The notes beneath the pieces are model-generated. The model worked only from the letters and a program-made list of their open reading frames with translations, was not told the DNA's origin and made no database searches. The position numbers and the translations under genes are program-made. A DNA stretch of 64,000 nt from Modicisalibacter tunisiensis (GTDB lineage: Bacteria > Pseudomonadota > Gammaproteobacteria > Pseudomonadales > Halomonadaceae), in assembly GCF_020148005.1 (NCBI RefSeq), contig NZ_JAGXFD010000001.1, positions 671,552 to 735,551 on the forward strand, written 5' to 3'. Below are positions 6,922-14,588 of this stretch, piece after piece; position 1 is the first letter of the stretch; every line of letters begins with the position of its first letter.

Positions 6922-8199
6922 TCAGTCCAGCAGGTCGTCAGCGTAGCCGTAGGTCGAGAGCCGGTCGATGCCGCTTTCGGTGATCAGCACCTGCTCCTCG
7001 AGCTTGACGCCCTCGCTGCCGTCGCGGTGGCCGATGTAGGCCTCGACGCACAGCGTCATGCCCGGCTCGATGGCGCCGTCGTAGCCGACGTCGTCCCAGT
7101 CCATGTCGTGGGCGATCAGCGGCCATTCGCCGGTCATGCCGCAGCCGTGGACGATATCCAGATAACGGTTCTCGCGGTAGCCCTCGGGGATCGGCCAGGC
7201 GCGCCGCGAGTACTCGCGAAAGCTCATGCCCGGCCCGAGCAGGGCGATGTTGCTCTCCAGCTGGTCGGCGGCCATGCGATACAGCGCCTTCTGGGCCGCG
7301 CTCGGCGCGCCGGCGCCGGGAACATGGAAGGTCCGCGAGAAGTCGGTGTAGTAGCCGAAGCAGCCGACGATGTCGGTATCGAAGGCGACCAGCTCGCCGG
7401 GCGCGATGACCTTGTCGGAGCACTCCTGAAACCACGGGTTGGTGCGCGCGCCGGACGTCAGCAGGCGCGTCTCGGCGTATTCGCCGCCGGTCGCCAGCAC
7501 GTGCTGGTTGAAGATCGCCCACAGCTCGTTTTCGGTCATGCCGGGACGCAGGGCCGCCTCCATGCGCGTCATCGCGGCTTCGGTCAGCGTCACCGAGCGG
7601 TGGATCAGCGCCAGTTCGTCGAGGCTCTTGACCGATTTGGCGCCCTCCATGATGACGGCCGCGTCGGACACCGCGAAGCCGGCCTCACTCAACGCGGCGA
7701 ACGCCCCGGTGGGGGCCGACTCGACGCCGAGCCGTCGCCCCTGAGTGGCGGACTGCGCGAACAGCGCGCGGATGTCGTCGACGAACGCCGCGGTATGGCG
7801 GGCACAGTGCGGGCCACTGTACTGCGGCATCACCGCCCGCGCCGGGCGCACGTCGTCGAGCAGCGCGAGATCGCGGGCCAGGTGCAGGCAGGCGCTGAAC
7901 TCGAACAGCACCACCGGCCCCTCGGCGGCCACGTAGAGATAGCGCGCCGGGTTGCGCTGGGAATAGACCTGCATGTTGCGGGAACCGCAGGCGTAACGGA
8001 TGTTGATCGGGTCGAACAGGATCACGGCATCGAGGCCGTGGTGGCGCATCTGCTGGCGCAGCCGTTCGAGCCGATAGCGCTCGACACGTTCGATCAGGGC
8101 CGCGTCGATCGCGCGTTCGCGAAAGGCGCCGCTGGCGTAGCCATCGGCATCCAGGGTGTGGCCGGCGGGTTCGCCGGCCAGGGCAACGATCTGGGACAT
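6922..8199 (-). CDS. M24-family protein resembling DMSP lyase DddP
   Basis: 425 residues in a creatinase/aminopeptidase fold: a creatinase-like N-terminal domain (FDPINIRYACGSRNMQ) and a C-terminal M24 domain with GGEYAETRLLTSGARTNPWF. All six metal ligands of the M24 centre are present: Asp274, Asp276, Asp286, His351, Glu386 and Glu401. Their spacing nearly equals what I recall for DddP, and blocks such as RTNPWFQEC are near-identical to that family. DddP cleaves dimethylsulfoniopropionate to acrylate and DMS. Other M24 relatives are Xaa-Pro peptidases, creatinase and ectoine hydrolase (DoeA), which look more distant. The exact substrate is an inference. It lies 37 bases before the ProX-like gene in the same direction. 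Confidence 0.75.
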   Translation of the reverse strand: MSQIVALAGEPAGHTLDADGYASGAFRERAIDAALIERVERYRLERLRQQMRHHGLDAVILFDPINIRYACGSRNMQVYSQRNPARYLYVAAEGPVVLFEFSACLHLARDLALLDDVRPARAVMPQYSGPHCARHTAAFVDDIRALFAQSATQGRRLGVESAPTGAFAALSEAGFAVSDAAVIMEGAKSVKSLDELALIHRSVTLTEAAMTRMEAALRPGMTENELWAIFNQHVLATGGEYAETRLLTSGARTNPWFQECSDKVIAPGELVAFDTDIVGCFGYYTDFSRTFHVPGAGAPSAAQKALYRMAADQLESNIALLGPGMSFREYSRRAWPIPEGYRENRYLDIVHGCGMTGEWPLIAHDMDWDDVGYDGAIEPGMTLCVEAYIGHRDGSEGVKLEEQVLITESGIDRLSTYGYADDLLD

Positions 8200-8273
8200 G
8201 GAGTTCGCTCGGTCGCTTGCAAAAAGTCGGGAATCGCTTTACCCCCACAAATCGCCACTTGGGCGCTCTCACC

Positions 8274-8388
8274 GTGGGAGCGAATTCATTCGTGATGAAC
8301 CAGCCCTGCGGCCCCGCCATCGGGGATAAATCCCCTCCCACAAGTAGCCCATCGAGCCACTTTCCTGTGGGAGCGAATTCATTCGCGA
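8274..8388. repeat. REP-like cluster, three alternating elements
   Basis: Type 1 (GTGGGAGCGAATTCATTCG) lies at 8274-8292 and 8367-8385. Type 2, on the opposite strand, lies at 8317-8341 and reads TGTGGGAGGGGATTTATCCC. Each is a short imperfect palindrome with a GTGGGAG head. The head-to-tail alternation resembles BIME structures. They fill the gap between the oxygenase and M24 genes; a hairpin in the transcript could separate expression of the two. A matching pair is at 61392-61462. Confidence 0.85.
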
Positions 8389-8410
8389 GGCATCGCCGCC
8401 AACCGGGGCG

Positions 8411-9310
8411 TCAGCCCATCAGCCGGTCATGACGGCGCTGGTTGTCGGCGTCGATGTGCTGCTGGGTCACCCGGCCATAGATCTTCCGGGTGTGCTCCAG
8501 GCTGCCCATCATGTCCGGGGCTTTCGCATAGCCGAGCAGCGTGCACAGCCGCTGCCCCTTGGCGGCGGCGACGCGGTGCATCGAGTAGCGGCCCTTGAAC
8601 AGCTGCAGGTCGCCGGTGTTCAGCGTCAGCGAGCGGACCTCGTCGTGATCGCCCTCGAGCACACGCTGCACGCCGGCGAAGTTCTCGTCGCCGGGGCGGC
8701 GAATGTCCGGGCAGTACTGGAACTCGCCGCCGCTTTCCGGCCGCCGGGTCATCAGGCTGACGATGAATTCGTTGGTGTCGAAGTGCCAGGGCAGCTCGGT
8801 GTCCTCGGGCATGACATTGATCACCAGCCCGGCGATGGGGTCGGCGAACTCGTGGATCACCGGCTCCTCGAGGCAGTCGGCGATGAAGCGCTGGAAGGTC
8901 GCGTTGCGGTAGAGCCGCTTGACGATCGCCTGGTCCGGGATCAGGTCCTTGGCGACGAAGCCGTTGGTGTAGTGCTGGAAGCAGCGCACCGGGTGATCCT
9001 CGGGCAGGTCGGGATCGTCCGGGGTGACATAGGGATTGACGCTGTTGTCGGAAAAGAATGCCTGGGGCGAAAGCGCCTCGCTCTCCTCGCGCAGCGCCGC
9101 GAGCCGGTCCTCGCGAATGAAGCGCGCGAGCAGCGCACAGCCGTCATCATGGAGCTGGGAACGGACACGGGCGACGGCCTCGCGGTAGGCGTCGCTGCCC
9201 GGCTGATCGAGCGGGTAGCGCTCGAGATCGATCAGGTCGGCCAGGGCGTCGTCGACGGGGGTGGCGGCGGTACCGGATTCGGGGCGGACGGAAGATGGGG
9301 ACAGGGACAT
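8411..9310 (-). CDS. 2-oxoglutarate/Fe(II) oxygenase of the PhyH / HalD-BesD-like family
   Basis: 299 residues from ATG 9310, chosen because GAGAGG lies just upstream and the extra 16 codons before it lack family resemblance. A double-stranded beta-helix core is indicated by LPWHFDTNEF, giving iron ligands His176 and Asp178, then SMHRV (His245) and a downstream Arg for 2-oxoglutarate. In BesD-type halogenases the Asp is replaced by Gly; with Asp retained, hydroxylation is expected. The substrate is unknown. It lies between the LysR gene and the M24 gene on the same strand, so it probably oxidises the same small solute. Confidence 0.8.
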   Translation of the reverse strand: MSLSPSSVRPESGTAATPVDDALADLIDLERYPLDQPGSDAYREAVARVRSQLHDDGCALLARFIREDRLAALREESEALSPQAFFSDNSVNPYVTPDDPDLPEDHPVRCFQHYTNGFVAKDLIPDQAIVKRLYRNATFQRFIADCLEEPVIHEFADPIAGLVINVMPEDTELPWHFDTNEFIVSLMTRRPESGGEFQYCPDIRRPGDENFAGVQRVLEGDHDEVRSLTLNTGDLQLFKGRYSMHRVAAAKGQRLCTLLGYAKAPDMMGSLEHTRKIYGRVTQQHIDADNQRRHDRLMG

Positions 9311-9454
9311 GAAGACCTCTCGTGCTCCTCGGTTGGATGGCCACGTGACTGGCGCCATAACCTACGCGGCGCACCGCCCCGGGCTCCAATCGGAAATTCG
9401 CCGCCGATGTCACGAGATTTTTATCAATTGCCTTCCTCCGCACCGTCAGTCACC

Positions 9455-10339
9455 TCAATCCGCGTCCGAATACAGCGCGCGCAGTGTGGCGGCCAGCGGC
9501 TCGGCGACTTCGCGCACCCGCGGCTCGTCGGCAAACGCCAGGTACCAGGGAACCTGCGGCATCGCCACGTCCAGTGGCCGCATCACCACACGGCCGTCAC
9601 GGGCGGCATCGCGAACCGCCCAGCGCGAGAGAATGCTCACCCCCTTGCCCGCCGCGACCAGCTCGAGAATCAGCGACACCGACTCGATCTGCACCATGTG
9701 CGAGGGATAGACGCCGGCCGGCTGGAAGAAATATTCGAACTCGTGACCCGCCTCGGGAATCACGCTGTAGGTGAAGTGCCGCCCCCCATCGAACACCTCG
9801 GGCGGTACCGCCGATGCGTGCGCCGCCGGATGCCCGGGCGGCAGCACCGCCACGGGCGGCGCCTCGAACAGACGCTCGCAGGCCAGGCCGCGCTGCGTCG
9901 GCACCTCGATCATCACGGTCATGTCGACACGTCTCGACAGCAGCGCCGCGGTCATCTCGTCCAGGGGCAGGCGCACCAGGTCGATGTCCCGGTCATGGTG
10001 TTCATAGAGAAACGGCAGCGCCTTCGAGAAGGTGTCGTAGGGGCCGATGCCCAGGCGCAGCGCCGGCTCGCCGTGACGCGCCAGCTGCCAGGCCTCGAGC
10101 TCGGCACTGCGCACCCGGGGCAGGATCTCGCGCGCGGTTTCAACGAGCCGCTCGCCGGAGGCGGTCAGCACCAGCCGCCGCCCCTCGCGGGCGAACAGCG
10201 ACACCCCGAGGCGGCGCTCCATCTCGCGGATGCGGTGGGTCGCGGCGGGCTGGGTCAGGCCGATCGCGGCGGCGGCGTCGTGAACGGTGCCGTGCGTGGC
10301 GATGGCATCGATCAGCACATAGAACTTGATATCGAGCAT
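9455..10339 (-). CDS. LysR-family transcriptional regulator
   Basis: 294 residues. The N-terminal winged helix-turn-helix (HGTVHDAAAAIGLTQPAATHRIREMERRLGVSLF, residues about 16-49) is followed by the linker LVLTASGERLV and a periplasmic-binding-like effector domain with GIGPYDTFSKALPFL and a conserved KGVSILSRWAV block. It is the first gene of the minus-strand run and probably controls the oxygenase, M24 and binding-protein genes in response to a pathway compound. Unlike most LysR genes it is codirectional with its likely targets, not divergent. Confidence 0.9.
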   Translation of the reverse strand: MLDIKFYVLIDAIATHGTVHDAAAAIGLTQPAATHRIREMERRLGVSLFAREGRRLVLTASGERLVETAREILPRVRSAELEAWQLARHGEPALRLGIGPYDTFSKALPFLYEHHDRDIDLVRLPLDEMTAALLSRRVDMTVMIEVPTQRGLACERLFEAPPVAVLPPGHPAAHASAVPPEVFDGGRHFTYSVIPEAGHEFEYFFQPAGVYPSHMVQIESVSLILELVAAGKGVSILSRWAVRDAARDGRVVMRPLDVAMPQVPWYLAFADEPRVREVAEPLAATLRALYSDAD

Positions 10340-10525
10340 GGCGTGTTGAAGCGGCGGAAAACGGAGGTGGGATGATAACAGGCCCTCCCGGCACCACGCC
10401 GAAGCAATCCGATGGCTCGACTTAACACAGGTTCAGGCGTAGCAGGCTATGCAGGGCTATGCTGCGGGCGTTGCCGGTGAGTGACCCTTCACACCCGGCA
10501 CCTTCCGAGTTGCGATAAGGAGATC

Positions 10526-10990
10526 ATGATGACTCAGGAACATGGTTACTTCGGCCCGCAGTCTCGCCAGGTGGAACCCGGCGAGCTGCGCGCCTTCGGC
10601 GTGACGATCAACAGCCGGCACGGCCGTGCCGGTGAGCTCTGCGAGATGCTGCGCTTCGTGCAGGATGCCGCCACGCTGGGAGCGGCGGAGCACCTCCGGC
10701 GCGTCCACTTTGATTCCGACAGCGGTGTCTGCCATATCGATGTCGATGATCGGGCACCCCTGCATGGCAGTGTCGAGCACCGTCTCAATCAGGCGGCCCG
10801 CAAGCACCTGTCGCGCTTCACGCTGTGCGGTGCCAACGAGCTGGGCGAGGTGCTCGGCCGCCAGCTGGTGCCGCAGCCCGCACCGGAGGACTGGAACGCC
10901 CCGGCGGACGTGGCGACGGATGCCGCCACGACAGGCGACAGCGACGCAGTATCGGCGACGGCCGCCGGCGAGGCACCGGAATTGCGCTGA
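10526..10990 (+). CDS. conserved-looking protein of unknown function
   Basis: About 154 residues from ATG 10526 (or 10529), placed by AAGGAG at 10517-10522. An upstream ATG in the same frame (10481) has no ribosome site. Soluble and mildly acidic, with a folded-looking first 115 residues (HGRAGELCEMLRFVQDA, SGVCHIDVDDRAP) and a low-complexity Ala/Thr/Asp tail. No signal peptide, membrane segment or recognisable motif. It is divergent from the LysR gene and followed by a stem-loop. I do not recognise a family. Confidence 0.65.
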   Translation: MMTQEHGYFGPQSRQVEPGELRAFGVTINSRHGRAGELCEMLRFVQDAATLGAAEHLRRVHFDSDSGVCHIDVDDRAPLHGSVEHRLNQAARKHLSRFTLCGANELGEVLGRQLVPQPAPEDWNAPADVATDAATTGDSDAVSATAAGEAPELR

Positions 10991-11002
10991 GTGCCCTATC
11001 CC

Positions 11003-11027
11003 GACACCCTGCTGCGCACAGGGTGTC
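11003..11027 (+). terminator. stem-loop after the unknown gene
   Basis: GACACCCTG (11003-11011) pairs perfectly with CAGGGTGTC (11019-11027), loop 7 bases, 12 bases after the stop codon. There is no T-run, so it may protect the 3' end more than terminate. Confidence 0.5.
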
Positions 11028-11333
11028 AGAGATCGACCAGGCACCATTCAGCCGATGAGCAGCCCATATTCGGTCCACCGCTCTCGTGTTTACCCGATGG
11101 AGCTGATGGCTGCCTCCCCTGGAGGGAGAAGATTCCCAACTTACCGAGGACCGGACAGGGAGACTTGCCCAGGCCGTGGCCTCCTGTGTGAATTCACTTC
11201 CCCGAGCATGCCAGCCAGGCGGCCAATCGCTCGTTTCGGATATTGCGAATTTTGTTTATTTCGAATAGCCTGGCAAGTAACGCTAGAACACGAAACGGCA
11301 GCCAGCAGTAGCGGGCTGCGTGGAGGTCATGCC
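11028..11333 (+). promoter_or_regulatory. non-coding region with AT-rich promoter zone before the toxin-antitoxin pair
   Basis: About 300 bases with no supportable gene. It ends in a distinctly AT-rich stretch (about 11234-11270, TATTGCGAATTTTGTTTATT) in otherwise GC-rich DNA. This is a likely promoter and autoregulatory site for the downstream HTH/PIN pair. I could not fix -35/-10 boxes with confidence. Confidence 0.4.
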
Positions 11334-11786
11334 ATGAACACCGCCACCCAAGATACAGTGCCCGACAACCTCGAGCTCACCCGCCTGGCCAGGGCCAGCG
11401 CCACCGAGCTCAGCCAGCTGCTCCGCGAGCGTCCCGAGAGCGACCGGGCGCATATCAAGCTGGATGGGGCAGACCTGGTGCTGCCCCGTCAGGCGTTGGT
11501 GCTGCTGCGTGACCTGCTGACCGAGATGGCCCAAGGCAATGCCGTGACCATCCTCCCGACCCACGCCGAGGTGACCACCCAGGAAGCCGCCAACATGCTC
11601 AATGTCTCGCGGCCGCATCTGGTCAAGCTGCTCGAGGAGGGCGTGATACCCTTTACCCGGGTGGGCACGCATCGGCGGATTCGCCTGCAGGATCTGCTGG
11701 CCTACAAGCGCCAGCAGGAGGAGGCCTCCGAGGTCGCCCTGCAGGAACTGGCCGACCAGGCCCAGGATCTGGGCATGGGCTACTGA
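11334..11786 (+). CDS. helix-turn-helix (excisionase-like) antitoxin
   Basis: 150 residues from ATG 11334, with GGAGG at 11322-11326. A DNA-binding domain at about residues 82-125 reads EVTTQEAANMLNVSRPHLVKLLEEG then RVGTHRRIRLQDLLAYK, the MerR/excisionase-type fold found in antitoxins paired with PIN toxins. The N-terminal part is a helical segment probably used for dimerisation or toxin binding. The stop overlaps the PIN gene start (ATGA), the usual antitoxin-first organisation. It should repress its own promoter in the AT-rich zone upstream. Confidence 0.85.
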   Translation: MNTATQDTVPDNLELTRLARASATELSQLLRERPESDRAHIKLDGADLVLPRQALVLLRDLLTEMAQGNAVTILPTHAEVTTQEAANMLNVSRPHLVKLLEEGVIPFTRVGTHRRIRLQDLLAYKRQQEEASEVALQELADQAQDLGMGY

Positions 11787-12349
11787 TGCGCTTCGTGGTC
11801 GTCTACGACGCCTGCGTGCTCTATCCCGCGCCCTTGCGGGACCTGCTGATGCGCCTGGCCACCACGGGGCTGTTCGCCGCACGCTGGACCGAGCAGATCC
11901 ACGATGAGTGGACGCGCAACCTGCTCAAGAAGCGCCCCGAACTGGCGGAGGCGCTGCCGCGCACCGTCGAACTCATGGAGCGTGCGGTGCCGGACGCCCT
12001 GGTCACCGGGCACGAGCCACTGATCCCGGCGCTCGAGCTGCCCGATCCCGATGACCGCCACGTGCTGGCTGCGGCCATTCGCGCCGGAGCGCAACTAATC
12101 GTCACCTTCAACCTGAAGGACTTTCCCACCAACACCCTGGCCGATTTCGGGATTGAGGCCGTCCATCCCGATACCTTCCTGGAGCAGCAGTTCGAGCTGA
12201 GCGAGGGGCTGGTGCTCAGGACCGTCCATCGTCACCGCGCCAGCCTGCGCAAGCCGCCGAGAAGCGTCGATGAGTATCTCGATACCCTGGCCGCCTGTGG
12301 CCTGATCGTCACCGCAGACAGGCTGCGGGAATTCACCGATGTCCTGTAA
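11786..12349 (+). CDS. PIN-domain toxin (predicted endoribonuclease)
   Basis: 187 residues. The PIN fold is indicated by an N-terminal FVVVYDACVLYPAPLRDLL strand with the first catalytic Asp, conserved acidic residues around IHDEWTRNLL, LPDPDDRHVLAAAIRAGA, and the C-terminal LIVTFNLKDFP strand. PIN toxins cleave RNA with a metal-bound acidic cluster. Coupling to the HTH antitoxin through ATGA supports a type II toxin-antitoxin system. It lies beside a likely ssrA integration scar, so it may be the remnant cargo of an island. Confidence 0.87.
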   Translation: MRFVVVYDACVLYPAPLRDLLMRLATTGLFAARWTEQIHDEWTRNLLKKRPELAEALPRTVELMERAVPDALVTGHEPLIPALELPDPDDRHVLAAAIRAGAQLIVTFNLKDFPTNTLADFGIEAVHPDTFLEQQFELSEGLVLRTVHRHRASLRKPPRSVDEYLDTLAACGLIVTADRLREFTDVL

Positions 12350-12489
12350 CGGATAGGGAAGCGCTGATCAATTGGCTAAAGTGCTCAGAGTGGCGCAATC
12401 ATCGCGTCAGCGATCACATTCTGACCACCCCAGGTTGAAGTGGTCCAATTGAAGCCACGGCCCCGGCTGGCGCGGTTTCTGACGGAGTT

Positions 12490-12551
12490 GGGGGCATCAG
12501 GGTATCGACTTCGACGTTGTGCCCCCAGATATGCCCCCTTGGATGGGGGCA
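12490..12551. other. cluster of GGGGGCA sites next to ssrA, possible integration scar
   Basis: Four GGGGGCA motifs in both orientations: 12490-12496 (+), 12520-12526 (-), 12532-12538 (-) and 12545-12551 (+). They sit about 100 bases beyond the 3' end of ssrA, a common target of tyrosine integrases. Such clusters are the kind of arm or core sites found at att regions. No integrase gene remains, and no copy of the ssrA 3' end is visible elsewhere in the window. Confidence 0.35.
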
Positions 12552-12586
12552 TGTTAAGAAATGCTATGAAACGTCCAGACACAAGA

Positions 12587-12606
12587 AAGGGGCCCGGAGG
12601 CCCCTT
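12587..12606 (-). terminator. tmRNA terminator
   Basis: AAGGGGCC (12587-12594) pairs with GGCCCCTT (12599-12606), 4-base loop. On the minus strand it is followed by TTTCTTGT. It lies 46 bases past the tmRNA 3' end. Confidence 0.75.
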
Positions 12607-12652
12607 CTCATGCGGTTTCTGAAGTGTTGTGGCACCTTCTGAAACCCTTGTT

Positions 12653-13031
12653 TGGTGGAGGCGGCGGGAATTGAACCCGCGTCCGCCGGCACTCGCCCAT
12701 TGGCTCTACATGCTTAGTTCCGTCTTTTGTTTTAGCGTTACTGGCTCCGACGGGCAGGATCCAGCAACGCGAGCCTTCTTAAGTTTGACGATTGACGTGA
12801 AGGCGCCGCCAATCGCGATCCCATTACTTTGCGCTCATCTCCCGTCCACGATGAATGGGCACATCGCTTCGGGGCCAGGCTAACACCAGCAGGTTTTACG
12901 CTGCCAGTGCGCCCTGAGCGTAGTTTTCGTCGTTTGCGACTATTTAATCGTGATGTTGGATTTACGAGATACATCACGCTCTCGGCATGCACCGCAGGGA
13001 TTGCAACCGGCGTCGAAGCCATGTCGCCCCC
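12653..13031 (-). ncRNA. ssrA: transfer-messenger RNA (tmRNA)
   Basis: About 379 nt including CCA. The 5' end GGGGGCGACATGGCTTCGAC pairs with the 3' end CGCCTCC-ACCA to form the 7-bp acceptor stem, and the T-arm reads GGGTTCAATTCCC. The tag frame is at 12896-12937 on the minus strand, resuming at GCA and encoding ANDENYAQGALAA then TAA, the gammaproteobacterial degradation tag ending in LAA. It rescues stalled ribosomes together with SmpB, whose gene lies just upstream on the same strand. A TAGAGT box at 13045-13050 could be the -10 element. Confidence 0.97.
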
Positions 13032-13089
13032 GTTGAACTCTCGTACTCTAGCAGATGGGGACCCGGTCGCGCCAGTTCAAGGGGCGCGA

Positions 13090-13569
13090 TCAGTTGTTTT
13101 CACGCATGATCCGCGCCTTCTGGCGGTTCCAGTCGCGCTGCTTCTCGGTGGCGCGCTTGTCGTGGAGCTTCTTGCCCTGCACCAGCGCCAGCTCGCACTT
13201 GACGAGGTTCTTCTTCCAGTACAGCTTGAGGGGCACGCAGGTGTGGCCCTTGTCCTGGGTGCGCGAGAAGATCCTGGCGATCTCCTTGCGATGCAGCAGC
13301 AGCTTGCGGGTCCGCGTCGGGTCGGCCAGCACGTGGGTGCTGGCGGTGTTGAGCGGCGTGAAGTGGCTGCCCAGCAGCCAGGCCTCGCCATCCTTGATCA
13401 GGATGTAGGTATCGGTCAGCTGGGCCTTGCCGGCACGCAGACTCTTGACCTCCCAGCCAGCCAAGGCCAGGCCGGCCTCGAAGGTCTCTTCGATGTGATA
13501 CTCGAAGCGTGCCTTCTTGTTCAGGGCGATGGTGTTGCCGCCCGGCTTGTTGGCTTTTTTCTTGGCCAT
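13090..13569 (-). CDS. smpB: SsrA-binding protein SmpB
   Basis: 159 residues from ATG 13569 ([12 protein letters not shown]). The longer open frame upstream runs into a dispersed repeat and is not SmpB-like. Family motifs are [50 protein letters not shown] and a basic C-terminal tail ([18 protein letters not shown]) that enters the ribosome. It binds tmRNA, encoded 58 bases downstream on the same strand, for trans-translation. Confidence 0.96.
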   Translation of the reverse strand: MAKKKANKPGGNTIALNKKARFEYHIEETFEAGLALAGWEVKSLRAGKAQLTDTYILIKDGEAWLLGSHFTPLNTASTHVLADPTRTRKLLLHRKEIARIFSRTQDKGHTCVPLKLYWKKNLVKCELALVQGKKLHDKRATEKQRDWNRQKARIMRENN

Positions 13570-13589
13570 GGGTCCTCTGTGTTCGCTAC

Positions 13590-13744
13590 GCTCTGCCTGA
13601 AAAATGCCTGCGCTCGCCCATACGGCGTTAAAAATTGACTCGGGCGCGAGTCCGATCAAAATGCTCGCTTAAGCCTTGTAAACTCCGCTTTTTCGTCAAT
13701 TTTTGCCTTGTCTGGCCATCGCTCGTCGATTCTTCAGGCAGCGC
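13590..13744. mobile_element. small inverted-repeat element, family 1 copy 1
   Basis: 155 bases bounded by GCTCTGCCTGAA (13590-13601) and TTCAGGCAGCGC (13733-13744), complementary at 11 of 12 positions. Inside are GCGCTCGCCCATA, TCAAAATGCTC, CCTTGTAAACTCCGC and AATTTTTGCCTTGTCTGG, which recur in the same order in the copy at 54947-55087. No coding capacity: MITE-like. It lies between smpB and ratA, which diverge, and so probably within their promoter region. Confidence 0.75.
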
Positions 13745-13857
13745 TTGGGTCCTGTCGACAGCCCTCCAACATGGGGCAAGGCGTGTTACCATTCAAGGGC
13801 TTGGCGTGATGATTCCCATGATACGCGCAAGCCCGAGTCAAGTCAGCGGAGAGGTGC

Positions 13858-14295
13858 ATGCCCACGGTCAATCGGTCCGCACTGGTGCGACATTCCGCCC
13901 AGGCCATGTTCGATCTGGTCAACGATTTCGAGCGTTACCCGGAGTTTCTGCCCGGCTGCCGCCGCGCGCGGCTGATCGAGTACGACCAGGAACACCTGGT
14001 CGGCGAGCTGACCCTGGCCAAGGCCGGTGTCGAGCAGAGCTTCACCACCCGCAACGACCTGTACGCGCCCGAGCGCATCGAGCTGTCGCTGGTCAGCGGC
14101 CCGTTCCGGCGCCTGCAGGGCCAGTGGCTGTTCATGCCCATGGGCGAACAGGCCTGCAAGGTGGCGCTGGAGATGAACTTCGAGTTTTCCAATCGCCTGC
14201 TCGGCATGGCCTTCGGCAAGCTGTTCAGCCAGATGGCCGGGCAACTGGTGGAGGCATTCACGCGCCGGGCCGACGAGGTCTACGGGCGTGGCTGA
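13858..14295 (+). CDS. ratA: RatA/Coq10-like START-fold protein
   Basis: 145 residues, the normal length. Motifs are SALVRHSAQAMFDLVNDFERYPEFLPGCRRARL, ELTLAKAGVEQSFTTRN, then FSNRLLGMAFGKLFSQMAGQLVEAFTRRADEVYG. The fold binds hydrophobic ligands and is homologous to the ubiquinone-binding Coq10. E. coli RatA was reported to block 70S formation and is often annotated as a toxin. Divergent from smpB and overlapping rnfH, the usual gammaproteobacterial arrangement. Confidence 0.93.
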   Translation: MPTVNRSALVRHSAQAMFDLVNDFERYPEFLPGCRRARLIEYDQEHLVGELTLAKAGVEQSFTTRNDLYAPERIELSLVSGPFRRLQGQWLFMPMGEQACKVALEMNFEFSNRLLGMAFGKLFSQMAGQLVEAFTRRADEVYGRG

Positions 14296-14587
14296 CGCCG
14301 TGCGGGTCGAGGTGGCCTTCGCCCTGCCGCAGCGCCAGGTGATCGTGCCGCTGAGCCTGCCGCCGGGCACCTCGGCACGCGAGGCGGTGCGACGGGCGCA
14401 TCTGGAACGCCATTTCCCCGACCTGCCCGCCGAGACGTTCGCGGAGTCCGAACTGGGCATTTTCGGAAAGCGCCTCGACGCCCCCGAGCAGTACACGCTG
14501 GCGGACGGCGATCGCGTCGAGCTCTATCGCCCGCTGCGCATCGATCCCAAGCAGGCGCGCCGCCTGCGCGCCGCCCGCAAGCGCTGA
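14288..14587 (+). CDS. rnfH: RnfH-family ubiquitin-like protein (RatB)
   Basis: 99 residues starting at GTG 14288, eight bases inside the end of ratA. VRVEVAFALPQRQVIVPLSLPPGTSAREAV and the C-terminal DGDRVELYRPLRIDPKQARRLRA are RnfH signatures with a beta-grasp fold. The overlap implies translational coupling with ratA. Its biochemical role is not settled. Confidence 0.92.
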   Translation: MADAVRVEVAFALPQRQVIVPLSLPPGTSAREAVRRAHLERHFPDLPAETFAESELGIFGKRLDAPEQYTLADGDRVELYRPLRIDPKQARRLRAARKR

Positions 14588-14588
14588 C

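Noticed and set aside
8411-9310. BesD-type radical halogenase
   Set aside because: The iron-binding Asp178 is present; halogenases of this fold replace it with Gly or Ala to admit the halide.
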